A DNA stretch of 64,000 nt from Niebla homalea (taxonomy: Eukaryota; Ascomycota; Lecanoromycetes; Lecanorales; Ramalinaceae). A program made the translations under genes and the position numbers. The notes under the pieces were generated by a model that saw only the letters and a program-made list of their open reading frames with translations, did not search any database and was not told where the DNA came from. Positions 20,955 to 33,299 of this stretch are shown here, piece by piece (position 1 is the first letter of the stretch; the number at the start of each line of letters is the position of its first letter). The stretch covers positions 310,001 through 374,000 of the forward strand of contig JAHGAU010000007.1 of NCBI GenBank assembly GCA_019925105.1, in the 5' to 3' direction.

Positions 20955-23900
20955 ATGGCTTCCCTGAAGTCGAGCAAAAACTTCAGACAGACCCAGCCAA
21001 TCACTACCGCACTGAGACATATTTGCGAATCTTACCCGGAGAACACCTGCCTACGTGAGCTTCTACAAAATGCAGACGATGCCGGCGCGAGTGAGATTGA
21101 GTATGTGCTGGATACCCAGACCTATCCGCACAGCTCGCTGCTCCACCCGGATCTTGCCCAGGACCACGGACCAGCTCTGCTCGTCAAAAACAACAGCATA
21201 TTCTCCGACAGGGATCTCCAGAGTCTGTCCAGTGTAGGTGACTCAGTCAAGCGCAATGATCCCGCGACGACCGGGAAATTTGGCCAGGGATTCAATTCAG
21301 TCTATCACTGGACCGATGGGCCATGGGTCTACTCGAGGAATTGGTTGCTTATGCTCGATCCGCACGAGGGCTGGTCCAGAGAAGCCCACGACGTTGAACC
21401 TGGTGGCCCGACCTTCGATGTCGTTGAGAACCACTCGAACCCTGTACTACAAAGCCATCTGGCCACGTTTTCTGCGTGCAAAGTGGGGCCTGGTACATAC
21501 CTTGATGAGACTATTATTCGTTTACCTTTGAGAACAAAAGCCCAAGCGAAATGCAGCAAGATTGTTACTCGAGAGACCACTATCGACACCGTGAAACAGA
21601 CTCTCGAACTTTTCAGCGAAGACATTGAGCAAGGGGGACTGTTGTTTCTCAAGAATATTAGACGCATCACTATGAGGATCGATGACACCAAGGTCTTTGA
21701 CGCGCAGATCGATGATGACCCAGCTTCTAAAAGGTAAGAAACGATTGAGACTTCCCACACATTCTCCAAGTGCTGATGAAGTCAAGTATACGTGACGGTC
21801 TTCCTCAAGACTTTCTAGACTCCTTCGCTCTACCCAATGCAGACCCAAATGCGCTATCTACTATTCGACGATCATTTCAGACCAAAATTCGCTTCGAAAA
21901 TGGCCGAGGCTCTTGGACTGACAGTTATCTCATGCAACATATGTTCAAACCCTTGGTAGGCGATAGTCAACTGGATAGCTGGGCTCGCGAAAACAAATTG
22001 TTTCCTTGGGTTGCCATTGCTGCACCCTTGCTTGTGCGCACGGGACCTTTCAATGGAAAGCTCTTTTCAACGCTGTCGCTGCATATCAACACTCAACAAC
22101 CCGTCCATATACATGGTCTCTTTGCAATAGCCCCAGATAGAGCACGGCTAGGATTTCACAAGAAGGACGTTCAATGGAACAATTACATGTTTGGATCCTG
22201 CGTAGCAGCGAGTTGGGCGGACCTTGTTAGCCAACAGGCGTCTAAAATGCCAGCAAATGGTTCTTTCAGCTTATGGCCGCGCTGCGACATCACGCACAAA
22301 ACGGAAGACCCGTGGACGTCATTGGATGACCTGGTCCTTAATCTCATTGTACGAAGTAATCGTAAGGTCTGGCCGTCGATCAATGGAGAGCGTGTCTCAT
22401 TTCAGCACGCCCTGTTCTTGTCGCGTGACAGTGAGGAACAGTCATACCGCGAAGCGTGGGAGGTGATTGGTCTACCAGCAGTGATTTTGGAACCCGCGCT
22501 CTTTCAAGCCATGCAGCGGAGGGCCAGTTTGTGTGATGCACACCCCAAAGCCCTTGACTCTAAGGCTGCTCGTAGTCATCTCCGCGACAGCGGGTCAGAA
22601 CTTGGCGACACTGCTGACATGGTCCTCGAATACTGTTTGCTCGACGCGATGCACATCAAGGACAACATTGACGACATCGCTGAGGACCTCTATGACCTAC
22701 CAATTTGGCCAATGCTCGATGGAAGCCTCCATGTGATCCAGCGCTCGACCAGGGCGCTATTGCCTTGGGACTTGTTCGAAATGAAACTTTTCCTTCCAAG
22801 TAGAGCTTCATCTACGATATCACTTGGACGCCTGACGTCCAAAACAACGGATTTCTTGAAGCATCAAATAGCCAATAAATACGATCTACTACGATTGCGC
22901 GACTTGGATGATCTTGAGGTCGACTGGCCCAGCATATACACAGCGGGTAAATCTTCAGAGATTTCAACGGACATCAGCGAACGCGATAAAGATCACGATT
23001 CTCAATTGCGGAATGTTTGGACGTGGATATGCGATAAATCGAATAAGCAGCCTCCGCACGTACCTGGCTCAATGAATGACCTATGGCTCCTACCAATGCG
23101 AGACAATGATGTGCGACGACTTGCATCTGCGCACAAGGATCGAATGGCCCTGATATTGGACGAAGGCAGCTCGCTGGAGGATCTTGTACCTGCTTTTCCA
23201 ACAAAACCTAAGGGTACCGCTCCGGCCTTGCTCGACACCTCAGCCTTGAGCACACCGGCAATCAAATTTTTGAAAGACTTGGCCGTCCAGAATCCAGACC
23301 TCGGCATAGCAGACTCTGAAGATCTGCCTTCATTAGTACAGTGGCTTCTACATAATAAGGCCTTCTTACGAAAGATCACTGAAATGAACATGGTCCAGCT
23401 GTTGGGGCACATTGAGCGCTTAGTACGCACACAGAGACACAAGACGAACCTCGGATCAATAAGCACAATAGTTCGTCAGCTGCCTCTTTTCACCAGGAGC
23501 TATTCCAAGACGCCGTATACCTCTCGCTTGTCACTCAGGTCCGAGATTGGGCAGGAAAATGATGCCTTCCATCTACCTCCTTCATTTCCAGCGTTACCAG
23601 ACCTCCCTCGTCTCGTTTTCTTCGCGATAAAGGAGAAGACCGAGCACTCTATAGTCCAGCAATTTCAATTAGTCTCACAAGCCTCAAACAAGGCATTATT
23701 GGAGAATCATCTCCTACCTTGGATAGTCAAACCAAAAAGCTCTGATGAGCTTTTCTCACAATTGCAGCTCATTGACTGGATATTTGAGCGTGTGGAGCCT
23801 TCAGATAAGGAGACTCGAACTTTGATCGCAGACAATCCTGTCATCCCCGTCGGACATATCAGTTCCCCTCAGAAATTTCGCTGCCTGCGAGACCTGGTGG

Positions 23901-26900
23901 ATCCGGAAGCCGAGCACGCAAGCTTGTACTTCGACGACGAGCTCATCTTCCCCTCAAATGGTTTCTTTGAAAAGCACAAGAGAGCTCTTCGCTCGTATGG
24001 CATCAGTAAAGGTAATGAGTCGCCTGACTTACCACTGGACAGGGCCAAAGTCTATGCTGGACGCAAGGCGGACCAGAATCTCCTTGCCAAGGTCGAGAAG
24101 TTATGTGCTCTATCGCCCACATCATCTACGATGAATGCCACAAACAAATCGATTCAATTGTTGAAGTGGTTGCCAGCAACAATGCCAAATGGCGAAATGA
24201 AGTTGTGCTCTCCGAATGCCTGCAGAGGCTTTGACCAACGTGACTTGGTGGATGGCGTCTGGGGTTGGCTGCCCTGCAATACTTCTCGTAAATGGAAATC
24301 GATACTCGGCTGGGACAAAGACATACCTTGCGATATCCTCATCAAGCAATTGGACTGCTGTATTGAGCAAGCTGATAAAGTCAAGCTAGGCAAAGTCTTA
24401 AAGGCGCTCTCGCCCAAAGACTACTCGCGCTTGACACAGAAAGCTTGCATACAAGGACAACACGGGGAGCTTATGGTGCCTAGCCAGGTCTTCTATCCAG
24501 GCGACCATTTATCGGCTTCTTCGTTGTTGCCTTGTATAGATTGCGTTGACAGTCACTTTGCTAGAGACCACAAGAGCATAATTTCCTCTTTGGAAATAGC
24601 AAGGGAGCCTTCTCTTATCGATATTCAGAAGTTGCAAGCAACACTCAATTCAAGGTGTCCTTTAGACGCCTCCGGCATTTCTCTTGCGATTGCATCACTC
24701 GAAGTCGCCTTGCGACTGCCTGACTTTGACCGGGCTAAGCTTGCAATTCCCGACACCCTTGGGCATATGAGGAGCTTGACGGAGATTGTGCACGGCGAGC
24801 CCGTAGTAGAGGGCCAACTGGCAGAGTTCCATTATACCAATTCCAGGGTCTCAAATGATTTGATCCATCGGCTGGAGCTTGAATCGTGCTATGAGAGGGC
24901 AACTAGACTCGATATAGAAATCGAAGATGAAGACGATGAGTACGCGCAAAGCGAAGACCCAAAAGACACAATTCTCGACACTCTTGGCCGATACCCGATT
25001 GATGCCACGTTTAGTGAATTCCTTGCGAATGCTGATGACGCTGGAGCTGAGCAAATCTGCTGGACAATCGACAATGGGTCCCGGAAACCACTAGAATCTG
25101 AATCGAGCTTAACAGCAGAGTTGAAAGACCTTAATGGGCCTTCGATCATCGTGTACAATGATGCCACTTTCTCTGAGAAGGATTTTCTCGGCTTCAAGCG
25201 ATTTGGCCAGGGCGGTAAAAAAGCGGATGCCACCACAACCGGAATGTTTGGAAGGGGCGGAATGACAATGTATCACTTCACAGACGTACCCATGGTCCTA
25301 TCCGCTGGCTATCTGATCATCTTAGACCCCTTGCAAACGTGTCTTCCAAGGAATAAGCATATGGTCAGGAAGCGAGGGCAAAAATTGTCTTTGCAGAAAG
25401 CTCGAAAGCTTGCGGGGGCCCAATTGGCTCTTTTCGAAGGATTGCACGGTTTCTCTGCTGACACAGATTATTATGAGGGTACAATGTTCAGACTTCCGTT
25501 ACGACAACCCGGCATTCGGACCAAGTTCAACAGATATTCACAGCACGTCGATTGTCCAAAAGTCGACAGCTTGTTGACTGAGTACATGAGCACTGCTCGA
25601 CAATCACTATTGTTCTTGCCGAACATCCGCTCGATTGAAGTCCGCATAAAAGGTGTACAGACCTCTTCGTGGCGTGTATCCATCCAACGAGCACAAGAGT
25701 GGGAACATGAAACCTTTAATAGCGCTATCATCTGCGTTGTACAGTCGGACAAGAAGCCTTATTATGATTTGTGGAGGATCGGTCTCAAAGAGGTTGAGTC
25801 GTGTCCGGCCCACATCAGAAAGGTGGGAAAGGGTGTCAGTAAGGTGACAGAATGTGGTGTCGCAGGTAATGCTCCCAGGAAGTCTAAAGTCTGTTCCCTA
25901 CTGACGCTTGTATAAGCATGTATACAATCTGCCCAGTCAGTTTCGCCAGGGTTGCATGGAAAATACATCGATACAGCGCATTCAGCCAGAACAAACGCCC
26001 CTCAACACAAAGTCCATTGTAAGCTACCATTGACTATTCAATCTCAACTACCGATCACTTTCCATGCAAGCTTTGCAATTACTGGTGATCGTAAGACAAT
26101 TGCCATTGAAGGCCAAGATGATCTATCTGCCTGGAATCTATGGTTGTTGACAGAATGCGTCGCCGACTTCTATATCGAATTTCTTGTCAATGCAGCGCCA
26201 AAGTATGGTGCTGAGACATTTGACTTGTGGCCTTACAAGTCAAAGCACAAACTGGAGGCGTCGAATCTATCCCGGACAGTCGCAGACACATTTTGGATTA
26301 AGATTGGGCAGGAGGGTCATCTACGTGATCATTTGTATCCTCTTGTCTGCAATGAGCCTCAATTTGCAGATACAGGCTTGAACGATCTTAGGCGACCAAG
26401 AACCAGGACATTACGTGTCATACATCGTGCAGTATCACTTGCGGATGCTCATTTTGACTTCTTGTCCGAATCAAATTCCCGGGAATTGGGGCCTTTATTC
26501 CACAAAATGGCCTTGAACATTGTCAGACCGCCAGGCAGTCTCCGTATTTATATCAAGGCAGCGACGAAGATGCAAGGTCTTATAGAAGTTGGGCCAGCAA
26601 TCCTATCCCAGATCTTCAAGGATGAGTCAAAAGTTTTGATGCTGGAGAACCATTTGGCAGGGCTCACTGACAAGCAAGCAAAGGCTACTTTCTTTGCTGC
26701 TCTTCTAAACAACCTCGTTCCTAGTATTGATGATGGAAATCCTGTCGCTCTTCACATACTCGATGGTTGCAGAATCGTACCACGACCCGATCTCAACAAT
26801 CCTCTCGGCACTCTGAGGTTCAATCAGCCTCAAAACGTGGCTTTCCATTTGGTAGCAAGCCAAACGGAGCGAGCTTTGTTTCCATCTGCAGCATATCATT

Positions 26901-29465
26901 TCGTAAATGAGGAATGCCTCAAGCCCAGTATTGCCATCGGCCACAATATTCTAAAGCCAAGGGATTACCTCAATGACCTCCGACAGTCTGGGGCCAACAT
27001 TCGCCTCATAGATAATGGGGATCTGGGGTTTCTGTTCGAAATGCAACATTCCCAATTTAACACCAATGCATCAACGGACGTTCGTGCTGAATGGATGACC
27101 GCATTATGGAAATATCTTGACCGTAAGCTTGGAACCTTCGCTCTTGAGAAGGTTGGAAATACTGCGCAGACCACGGTCAAAGAGTTCCTCACAAAGGCAA
27201 ATCTGTGGAACAAACCTCTATATCGGCTTTGCCGCAGCAAAAGCGGCAATGTCGAGTTCATTTCACCCGCAGAATTCGATATAGGTCCGTACATCGTTAA
27301 TCCCAGCGATCAGGTACAACATCAGCTGTGCGCTGAGATTCCGGGCCTGTCCAGTGTGTACCCTGCTTTCATGCCCTCCTCGCTTGCTAAGTCGGAGGAA
27401 AGTCTGGAGAGTGACTCCTCATTCGAAAGACTCTTGAAAGCTCTAGATCTACTTCTCCAAAACAATTCTTCGATAGACGCGACCTTAGATTCGGTGTTGA
27501 GCGGAAACAGTCGACAGGTCTTGATGGGTATTATGCTTCAATATGTACGAAGTCACTCCAGCACTGGATTGATCCGACACTCCGCATTGCTTCGACGCTT
27601 GCCTCTCTGGCCCCGAGCTCGACCACGCCTCGGTCAAACTGAACCTGGCTTTATTGCTCTATCCAACGCTCAGGTCTGTGAGTATTCAGCATTATTTGTA
27701 TCGTGGGTGAAGGATATGGACACGTTCATTGAGCCCAATACCGTTGCTCGCTACAAGCACGAGATTGAGAGCCTGGGTGCGAAATCCTCAGATACCCTGA
27801 CCATCTGGAACCGGATCAAATCAGCCTTACCTACGAAGCTTTTGGACACATCAGCTCGTAAAGAGCACGTGAGGCTTCTTTCAACGCTCAATTCAAATAA
27901 AGTGAAAGTGATGAATGAGCGGGTAGCTCCAAACGGGCATGGCGTTCTTTGCAAGCCCAGCGACTTCTACAATCACAAGAATGGTATCTTTTGGCATGCA
28001 TTCCAATTCGAGCAGGAAGATCACTTTGTGCATCCAGATTTTCGACACAACAATTTGCGTCTGTTCTTTTTCAATAACGGATTGAGAACCTTGCAGAATG
28101 GCACCTTAGTCCGTCAGGAGGACTTCTTGGAGTGCGCACTGGCCATTGCAAGAGCATTCCAGGAGTCAGTACCATGGGAAGCTTATGAGAGAGCAGCTTC
28201 ACCGGTGGCAAGCTACCTTCAATACGAGATCGAAGACTTCCATAGGTGGTCTCCTGACAACTGGCAAAGGATAAGCAAAATTCCGCTCTTTCGTGTATGT
28301 CAACAATTTGGGGACCAGCCTGTCTATCGCCAGTCCCGCATGGAAGAGCTCGCAAAAGGCAAACGCTACTGCCCTCTAACTGAAGCCGCACGACTTGCGG
28401 ATATTCGCATCAGTTGGAGTCAGTACAAGGTACTAGAAAATTCTCCTGCCGATTTCGTGTTCAAGCAGCGACAGAAAGGGGGAGGTCCTTCCCTACATGA
28501 TGTTTACGAACATCTCAAATACCTGACGTCCTTCCACGAGAATGTCCAACCAGATGAGATTCCAGAGTACCTCAAAGACGTTCAAGCTTGCTACGACTAC
28601 ATGCAGAAGTGCGCTGTGAATGTGAAACTTCTCCCCAACATCCGAAACGCACGCGTGTGGTTCAACTTGGATTCTACAGCAACAGAGACCATTGCAAAGG
28701 AGCAGCTTACCAACAAATTGTTTCCCGCGCAGTTACTCTGTCTTGATGCACCGTGTAAGTACTTTTCCGTCCCAAATGCTAGCGAATGATGGATTAATTG
28801 AGTCACTAGGCGATACTACCCTCATGAAACGAACAAGGAAGTTCCTTGCACCGTATGAAAGCCTACTCACATCTTTGGGGTGTCCTGCATTCGCTCAACC
28901 CCCACGACCTGCCCCTCGTGCTTCTCTTGGCGGTATACCTCTATCTTTAGGAACTGCCATGCATGGGCTCAGAGATCAGGGTCTCCTCGTCGACGTCTGC
29001 TTCTCAGCTGAAGGAATCAATGTCCAGGCGCATAGAGTTGTGCTTGCTGCTGTATCAGACTATTGCAAAGCACAGTTCTCCGGCAAGTGGGCCCTGTTAG
29101 GGACTCCGATCCCGTTTCAGTACGGCTGTGGAAAGCTGTCAACACTATCTGTATTGGTCAACTCCGCCTACGGAGTCGCTTATCAAGGCCCTACACTGAG
29201 AAATGCCGAAGACACGGATGAGATTGCCAACAGTTTGGATGATATCCTGGATGTACTTGTATGCGCGAACGCCTGGCAGATGCGAGGTTTGAGGGACGTA
29301 GTTGAAGACTTTTTGCTTGAAGATGCTTCGATCTATAGACGCGCCGACAACGTGGAGGAAGTGAAGAGGATCGCAATAGAGTCGAATGCTTCCAGGCTGG
29401 CAGAGGATTGCATTGAGTATATGAAGCTGAACAAGGACGCGTTGGAGAGATTGAACAGGTCATGA
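20955..29465 (+). CDS. Giant sacsin-like protein with two HATPase modules and a C-terminal BTB/POZ domain (2,783 aa)
   Basis: Four exons: 20955-21733, 21787-25865, 25917-28754 and 28810-29465. Introns of 53, 51 and 55 nt all keep phase. Human sacsin is a giant chaperone-linked protein with Hsp90-like ATPase repeats. Here module 1 starts at once (TALRHICESYPENTCLRELLQNADDAGASEIEYVLDT, then TTGKFGQGFNSVYHWTDGPWVYS and LLMLDPHEGW). Module 2 begins near residue 1,310 (ILDTLGRYPIDATFSEFLANADDAGAEQICWTID, FGRGGMTMYHFTDVPMVLS). The ATP-site motif NADDAG and the glycine-rich lids (GKFGQGFNS, GMFGRGGMT) are present in both. The last exon has a BTB fold (LRDQGLLVDVCFSAEGINVQAHRVVLAAVSDYCKAQF, ILDVLVCANAWQMRGLRDVVEDFLL), suggesting a Cullin-3 adaptor or dimerisation role. 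The architecture suggests protein quality control; the substrate is unknown. Confidence 0.9.
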
Positions 29466-29969
29466 ATTGGCTGTTCTGCAAAATGGTATGGCTATACTTG
29501 TGTCGGGGGTAGCTTGGATTAAGCTAAGGCAGCATATTTCAACTTTGACAGAGTTGTATGTATGAAAGCCATCACTGAATAAAAAGCTCATTGCCTCATG
29601 ATTGAATCATCAAGTTGTATGCATCTCTCATTTGAATGAACTACCACTCAGGCAAAGCTTTGCAAACCGTACATGTGTGAGAAGTGCTTTGCAGGAGAAT
29701 TGTCTAGGAAACCTACTCGCACAAAGTCAAACGCGGAATCAATATTGATTCTCCAAAGTATAAAGCTTCCTTAATTATTATAGATTAGAGAGAAACGACT
29801 GTAACCTATTGCAAAAAGGTTCGAATCGTTTGCAAAGCCGAAACGCATAATGGGATATGCAATTCGCTACACTGGAAATTGCAATATCGAGGACGAGTTG
29901 CATGTGATGCTCCCAAAAGTAATCAAAATGCCAGTCGGTTGGTTATCAACATCGAAGTTCTCATCAATG

Positions 29970-30535
29970 TATCAACCATGCTGTCTACCATTCCGACGCC
30001 TTTCCTTATAATAACAATCTGGCGCCTTAGATATACAATAGCGTTTGACCCCTGAGTACCGCTCTGCTGTCGCCGTATCGCTGGCGGCCTGCCCTAACAC
30101 CTCGTTCGATCTGCGACAGTCACACCTGGCCTCGGCATCCCGTGAAGCTCAATTGCTCGGCCCCTTTCGAAACGCACCCGACCGTATGGATTCCTCACTT
30201 CCTTTGAGACTCTATCAGATTCCAACTCATTGACTTGGTTCTTAAATCGGAATCCTAGCTTCGATAGCTTGATAAAATGCTTCTGTCTTCCGTTCCGACG
30301 CCCTGTAAAAAGATACTCTGCTGTCGCCGTATCGCTGGCGGTTTGTCATATCACCCTGTTAAGCTGCGATAATTACACCTGGCCTCGGTATCCCGTGAAG
30401 CTCGATAGCTCGGTCCCTTTCGAAACGCACTCTACCGTATAAATTCTTCACTTCTTTTGATACTCTATTAGATGCCAACCCGTTAAGTGACTCCCAAATC
30501 GGAGCCGAGCTTCGATAGCTTGACAAAATGCTGCT
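29970..30535. repeat. Diverged ~254-bp tandem repeat array with transition-biased differences
   Basis: A segment starting at 30062 (CTCTGCTGTCGCCGTATCGC) recurs at 30316, offset 254 nt, and matches on through CACCTGGCCTCGG..ATCCCGTGAAGCTC, TTTCGAAACGCAC and AGCTTCGATAGCTTGA.AAAATGCT. Flanking pieces (ATGCTGTCTACCATTCCGACGCC near 29978 and AAAATGCTGCTGTTGGCGCG near 30525) look like the ends of neighbouring partial units. Most differences in the second copy are C>T or G>A (for example CGGCATC to CGGTATC, GTATGGATTCC to GTATAAATTCT, CGACAGTC to CGATAATT), as left by repeat-induced point mutation. Confidence 0.75.
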
Positions 30536-31008
30536 GTTGGCGCGAATTCGAAGGGGCTCATGTAATCCTTCCATTCGATGATCTTGTACAGCCAGCCAGC
30601 CAGCGCCAATCCTGCTGGCGTTCTGCGATGCGCCAGGTTACGCATCTTGGCGGGGCTCCAGCAGAGATTTCTGCAGATTTAAACCAGGCTGGGTCTTAAC
30701 TGGAAGATTGGTAAAGGATTCTTGGTATCGCAAACATCATACGCAGACATTAGCTCGCGGTTGAGATGGCGGTGTCGGTAAAACCCTCTACTGTGTGACA
30801 ATATAAGGCATGATGAAATCATTATGTAAAGCTCAGACGGCTTTCCAGAACAACATGTGAGAACAAGGTACCTTATGTTGTAGAGATCTACATGTGATAG
30901 TCATACGAGTGCAACAGCCAGGTGGGTGAGATGGAGCCAAAAATGCCAAGCCTGGCCAGTCAACCTCACTGCTTTCCCTCCCCCCGACTTCCATTCTTTT
31001 TCTGTCAG

Positions 31009-31156
31009 GTAAGTCTTACTCCTATTCATTCCCCCTGAACTTGCAAGCGGTTTGAGTCAGCTCTTCCGAGCCTCAGACATCATTCACAAAGACCAAAGAT
31101 CACATTTAGGCCCAGCGGTATCCGTGGGTTCTTTTATAAAACAAAAACAAACCATC
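31009..31156 (+). promoter_or_regulatory. G1 5' leader: candidate 5'-UTR intron and CTTTTATAAA pre-ATG motif
   Basis: A strong donor (CAG/GTAAGTC at 31009) and a candidate acceptor (CCCAG ending at 31115) suggest a 5'-UTR intron. The remaining leader reads CGGTATCCGTGGGTTCTTTTATAAAACAAAA-type sequence up to the ATG at 31157. The GGTTCTTTTATAAA block resembles blocks just before the ATGs of G2, G3 and G4. Confidence 0.5.
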
Positions 31157-33052
31157 ATGCAATCAAGCATCGAGACACCGCAAAGGCCAGCCGGCCCGCG
31201 AGCTCATCGATTGCGTAAAGTGATCGAATCAAGCCCGATTGCTGGTGATGAAGATCCCATCGAGGATTCGGAGAACGATGACGGACCGTCTGAGGTTCCC
31301 GATTCCATGGCCAACGCTGATGACGAGGATTTCCTTGATGATCCTCAACTCGATGACCGGACACGAGAGCAATTCGAGAACGAGCAGTCCACTTCGGACG
31401 ATGACGATAGCGATGATGACCCATCATGGCTGCCTGAAACGGCCACGTTCTCAGATTCCGATTTCGAAGAGATCACCTCCGAGCTTGCTCGTGGCCAACC
31501 AGGAAGTGTGGCCTTGCCCTGGGAGGCATTTCAGCACATACACTATCGATATCGCCACTACCTGTCCGAGCTTTGCTCTTGCAGCGAGACTCGGAATCTC
31601 AACGACCGGATGCTTGCAGGGTTGAGAGTTGCAGCCGCAACGGCACATGAACTGACGTTACGTGACAACCATTCATCCAACCCCTGTCTGGATCGATATG
31701 CGCATGCGTTGGTCATTTACGTGTGGATCTCCGTCTTGCTTTTCTCTTCTTTCAACTGGCAGAGCCTGGGCGGTTCGCTCCACCTTGAGTTTGGATCCCT
31801 CCTGCTGTGTGCGCACGCCATCCTGGACGAGGGTGAATATGGCTGGAAGGATACTCAGCTGTCCGTCGCCTACTGGCAACGCCAATTGAAGGACAAGGAA
31901 GCCTGGTTGAATTGGCTGAGGAGTTTTCCCCCTTACCCGCAACCTTATCAGGAGGCTGATCCCACCGCTAACGAATTTCTGCAGCAGTATGATTCAGATG
32001 GGCTCCCCGGGCTTGGGTGGTTCATAATAGCCAAGGAACGTGACGACGAGGATCAGAAGACCTCGATCAAGGAGGTTGTACAGAATCCGTCCCACTCCGA
32101 GACTGCTTGTGCCGAACTTGTCGCCATTCTGCTATTCGTCGACGACGACCTCCTCAAGGCGATCATCCAAGGCCGCGTGTTCCAACAGAATGCAATCCGT
32201 GAGCACCCTGTTCGGCAAGCTTTGGACGCTCTCGGACGGATCAACAAGCAGCCATCGATCTATATGAACGCGATCGCAGACCGCATGGGCATCTCCCCAG
32301 CTCCATGTCATTGGGAAGAGGTTTGTGATCACATCACTATGTATCTCGAGAATGACGAGGCAGCGTGCAACTTGGCAGAGGAGGTGGATCAGCTGATTGG
32401 CCCGGTACAGTCTTGGCCGGCATCCCAGTCGAAAGCTGGCCTTCGAAGATACACGGATTTCGTCTCATCTGGATCACAGGAACGGCCCAGAGTCAACCGA
32501 CACAGGCGGCAAATGGTTCGACACTTTGTCTCGGAGATGGAATCACGTATCCAGTCGGAACGAGAACGGGGTGCGTTCCACATCCCGTTCAAGGCCCCCG
32601 TCGTCGAGATCGGGTATAGTATCGATTCGAAAAAACGATTGAAAGAGCACCGCAACCACAGGAGTTCCAATTACCTCATGAATCTCGCAGAAGCCATGTT
32701 TCAGCACTTGTATCCTGATCTATTCCCAATACAACAGGCAATCATCTATGCCTGCTCTCGAGCATTGCAGCCCTGGTTGGGCGAGATCTTGTTTACCCGG
32801 CTCTCTCAAGCCTACACCTACGGTGCGCGCGGATTCAGCCACTATCCTCCCGGCCTTTCCAATAGCAGCGCCTGTTCACATACCCCACATAGAGCCTGGG
32901 AACACTACCACCGTGAGACTCGAGCTGACGTCGGATACCAGAAACGCCTGGAGCAGCTTCGTAAGAGAACTGATGAAAACAACAAGAAGCGGGACGAAGC
33001 CGTTGCGCACGAGATCGCGAGACTAAGATCGTTTGAGGTCTTCAGGCGTTGA
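31157..33052 (+). CDS. G1: orphan fungal protein with an acidic N-terminus and a GIY-YIG-like C-terminal segment (631 aa)
   Basis: Single exon from the ATG at 31157; the frame is open upstream without an ATG. Residues about 20-110 are low-complexity and acidic (runs of Asp/Glu/Ser such as STSDDDDSDDDPS). The middle is helical (LSVAYWQRQLKDKEAWLNWLRSF, CAELVAILLFVDDDLLKAII). Near residues 480-515 the pattern VEIGYSIDSKKRLKEHRNHRSS resembles the second half of GIY-YIG/T5orf172 domains (KIGyt....RL.eH, with the Arg catalytic in true nucleases). It is followed by IYACSRALQPWLGEILFTRLSQAY and a GFSHYPPGLSN block, which I associate with uncharacterised multi-copy fungal proteins. The first GIY strand is not obvious, so nuclease activity is only a suggestion. 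It opens the accessory island and shares leader and tail motifs with its neighbours. Confidence 0.7.
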   Translation: MQSSIETPQRPAGPRAHRLRKVIESSPIAGDEDPIEDSENDDGPSEVPDSMANADDEDFLDDPQLDDRTREQFENEQSTSDDDDSDDDPSWLPETATFSDSDFEEITSELARGQPGSVALPWEAFQHIHYRYRHYLSELCSCSETRNLNDRMLAGLRVAAATAHELTLRDNHSSNPCLDRYAHALVIYVWISVLLFSSFNWQSLGGSLHLEFGSLLLCAHAILDEGEYGWKDTQLSVAYWQRQLKDKEAWLNWLRSFPPYPQPYQEADPTANEFLQQYDSDGLPGLGWFIIAKERDDEDQKTSIKEVVQNPSHSETACAELVAILLFVDDDLLKAIIQGRVFQQNAIREHPVRQALDALGRINKQPSIYMNAIADRMGISPAPCHWEEVCDHITMYLENDEAACNLAEEVDQLIGPVQSWPASQSKAGLRRYTDFVSSGSQERPRVNRHRRQMVRHFVSEMESRIQSERERGAFHIPFKAPVVEIGYSIDSKKRLKEHRNHRSSNYLMNLAEAMFQHLYPDLFPIQQAIIYACSRALQPWLGEILFTRLSQAYTYGARGFSHYPPGLSNSSACSHTPHRAWEHYHRETRADVGYQKRLEQLRKRTDENNKKRDEAVAHEIARLRSFEVFRR

Positions 33053-33252
33053 CGAGTAGCAAGAATGGGAGCACCCCGACCCATCCCATGTCGAAACCGA
33101 TCTGCATGGCACCACAGTCCATGCTGGGCTTTTCACGAAGTGGCGAATTCGTGAGTAAAGGATCTTGGGCGAATAGCAAGCGTCGCAGGTAGATTTTTAT
33201 GTCTCTTTCGTTTTTGTTTTGGGCAAGTGATCATTTGTAACGTTGGCGATCC

Positions 33253-33299
33253 TTGCCCCCCATCGTGGCAATCATCAATATGGGGGCCACGGAGGGGGG
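33253..33299 (+). other. G1 3' C-run/CCCCAT motif with inverted repeat
   Basis: Sense strand TTGCCCCCCATCGTGG followed by ATATGGGGGCCACGG: CCCCCAT pairs with ATGGGGG around a short loop. It lies about 200 nt past the G1 stop. Similar C-run plus CCCCAT motifs follow G2, G3 and the helicase in the sense orientation. Confidence 0.4.

Larger units (their letters stand above)
29466..31156. other. Left edge of the accessory island, non-coding with repeats
   Basis: About 1.7 kb without a recognisable gene. The first 500 nt are A+T-rich 3' flank of the sacsin-like gene. A diverged tandem array follows (listed separately), then the promoter and spliced-looking leader of G1. The change from housekeeping to orphan genes occurs in this stretch. 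Confidence 0.5.

Noticed and set aside
29812..29840. GGTTCGAATC resembling a tRNA B box
   Set aside because: No A box, acceptor stem or cloverleaf could be found around it.
29970..30535. Ribosomal or spacer DNA as source of the tandem array
   Set aside because: No rRNA motif could be recognised, and the transition-biased divergence fits a decayed repeat better.
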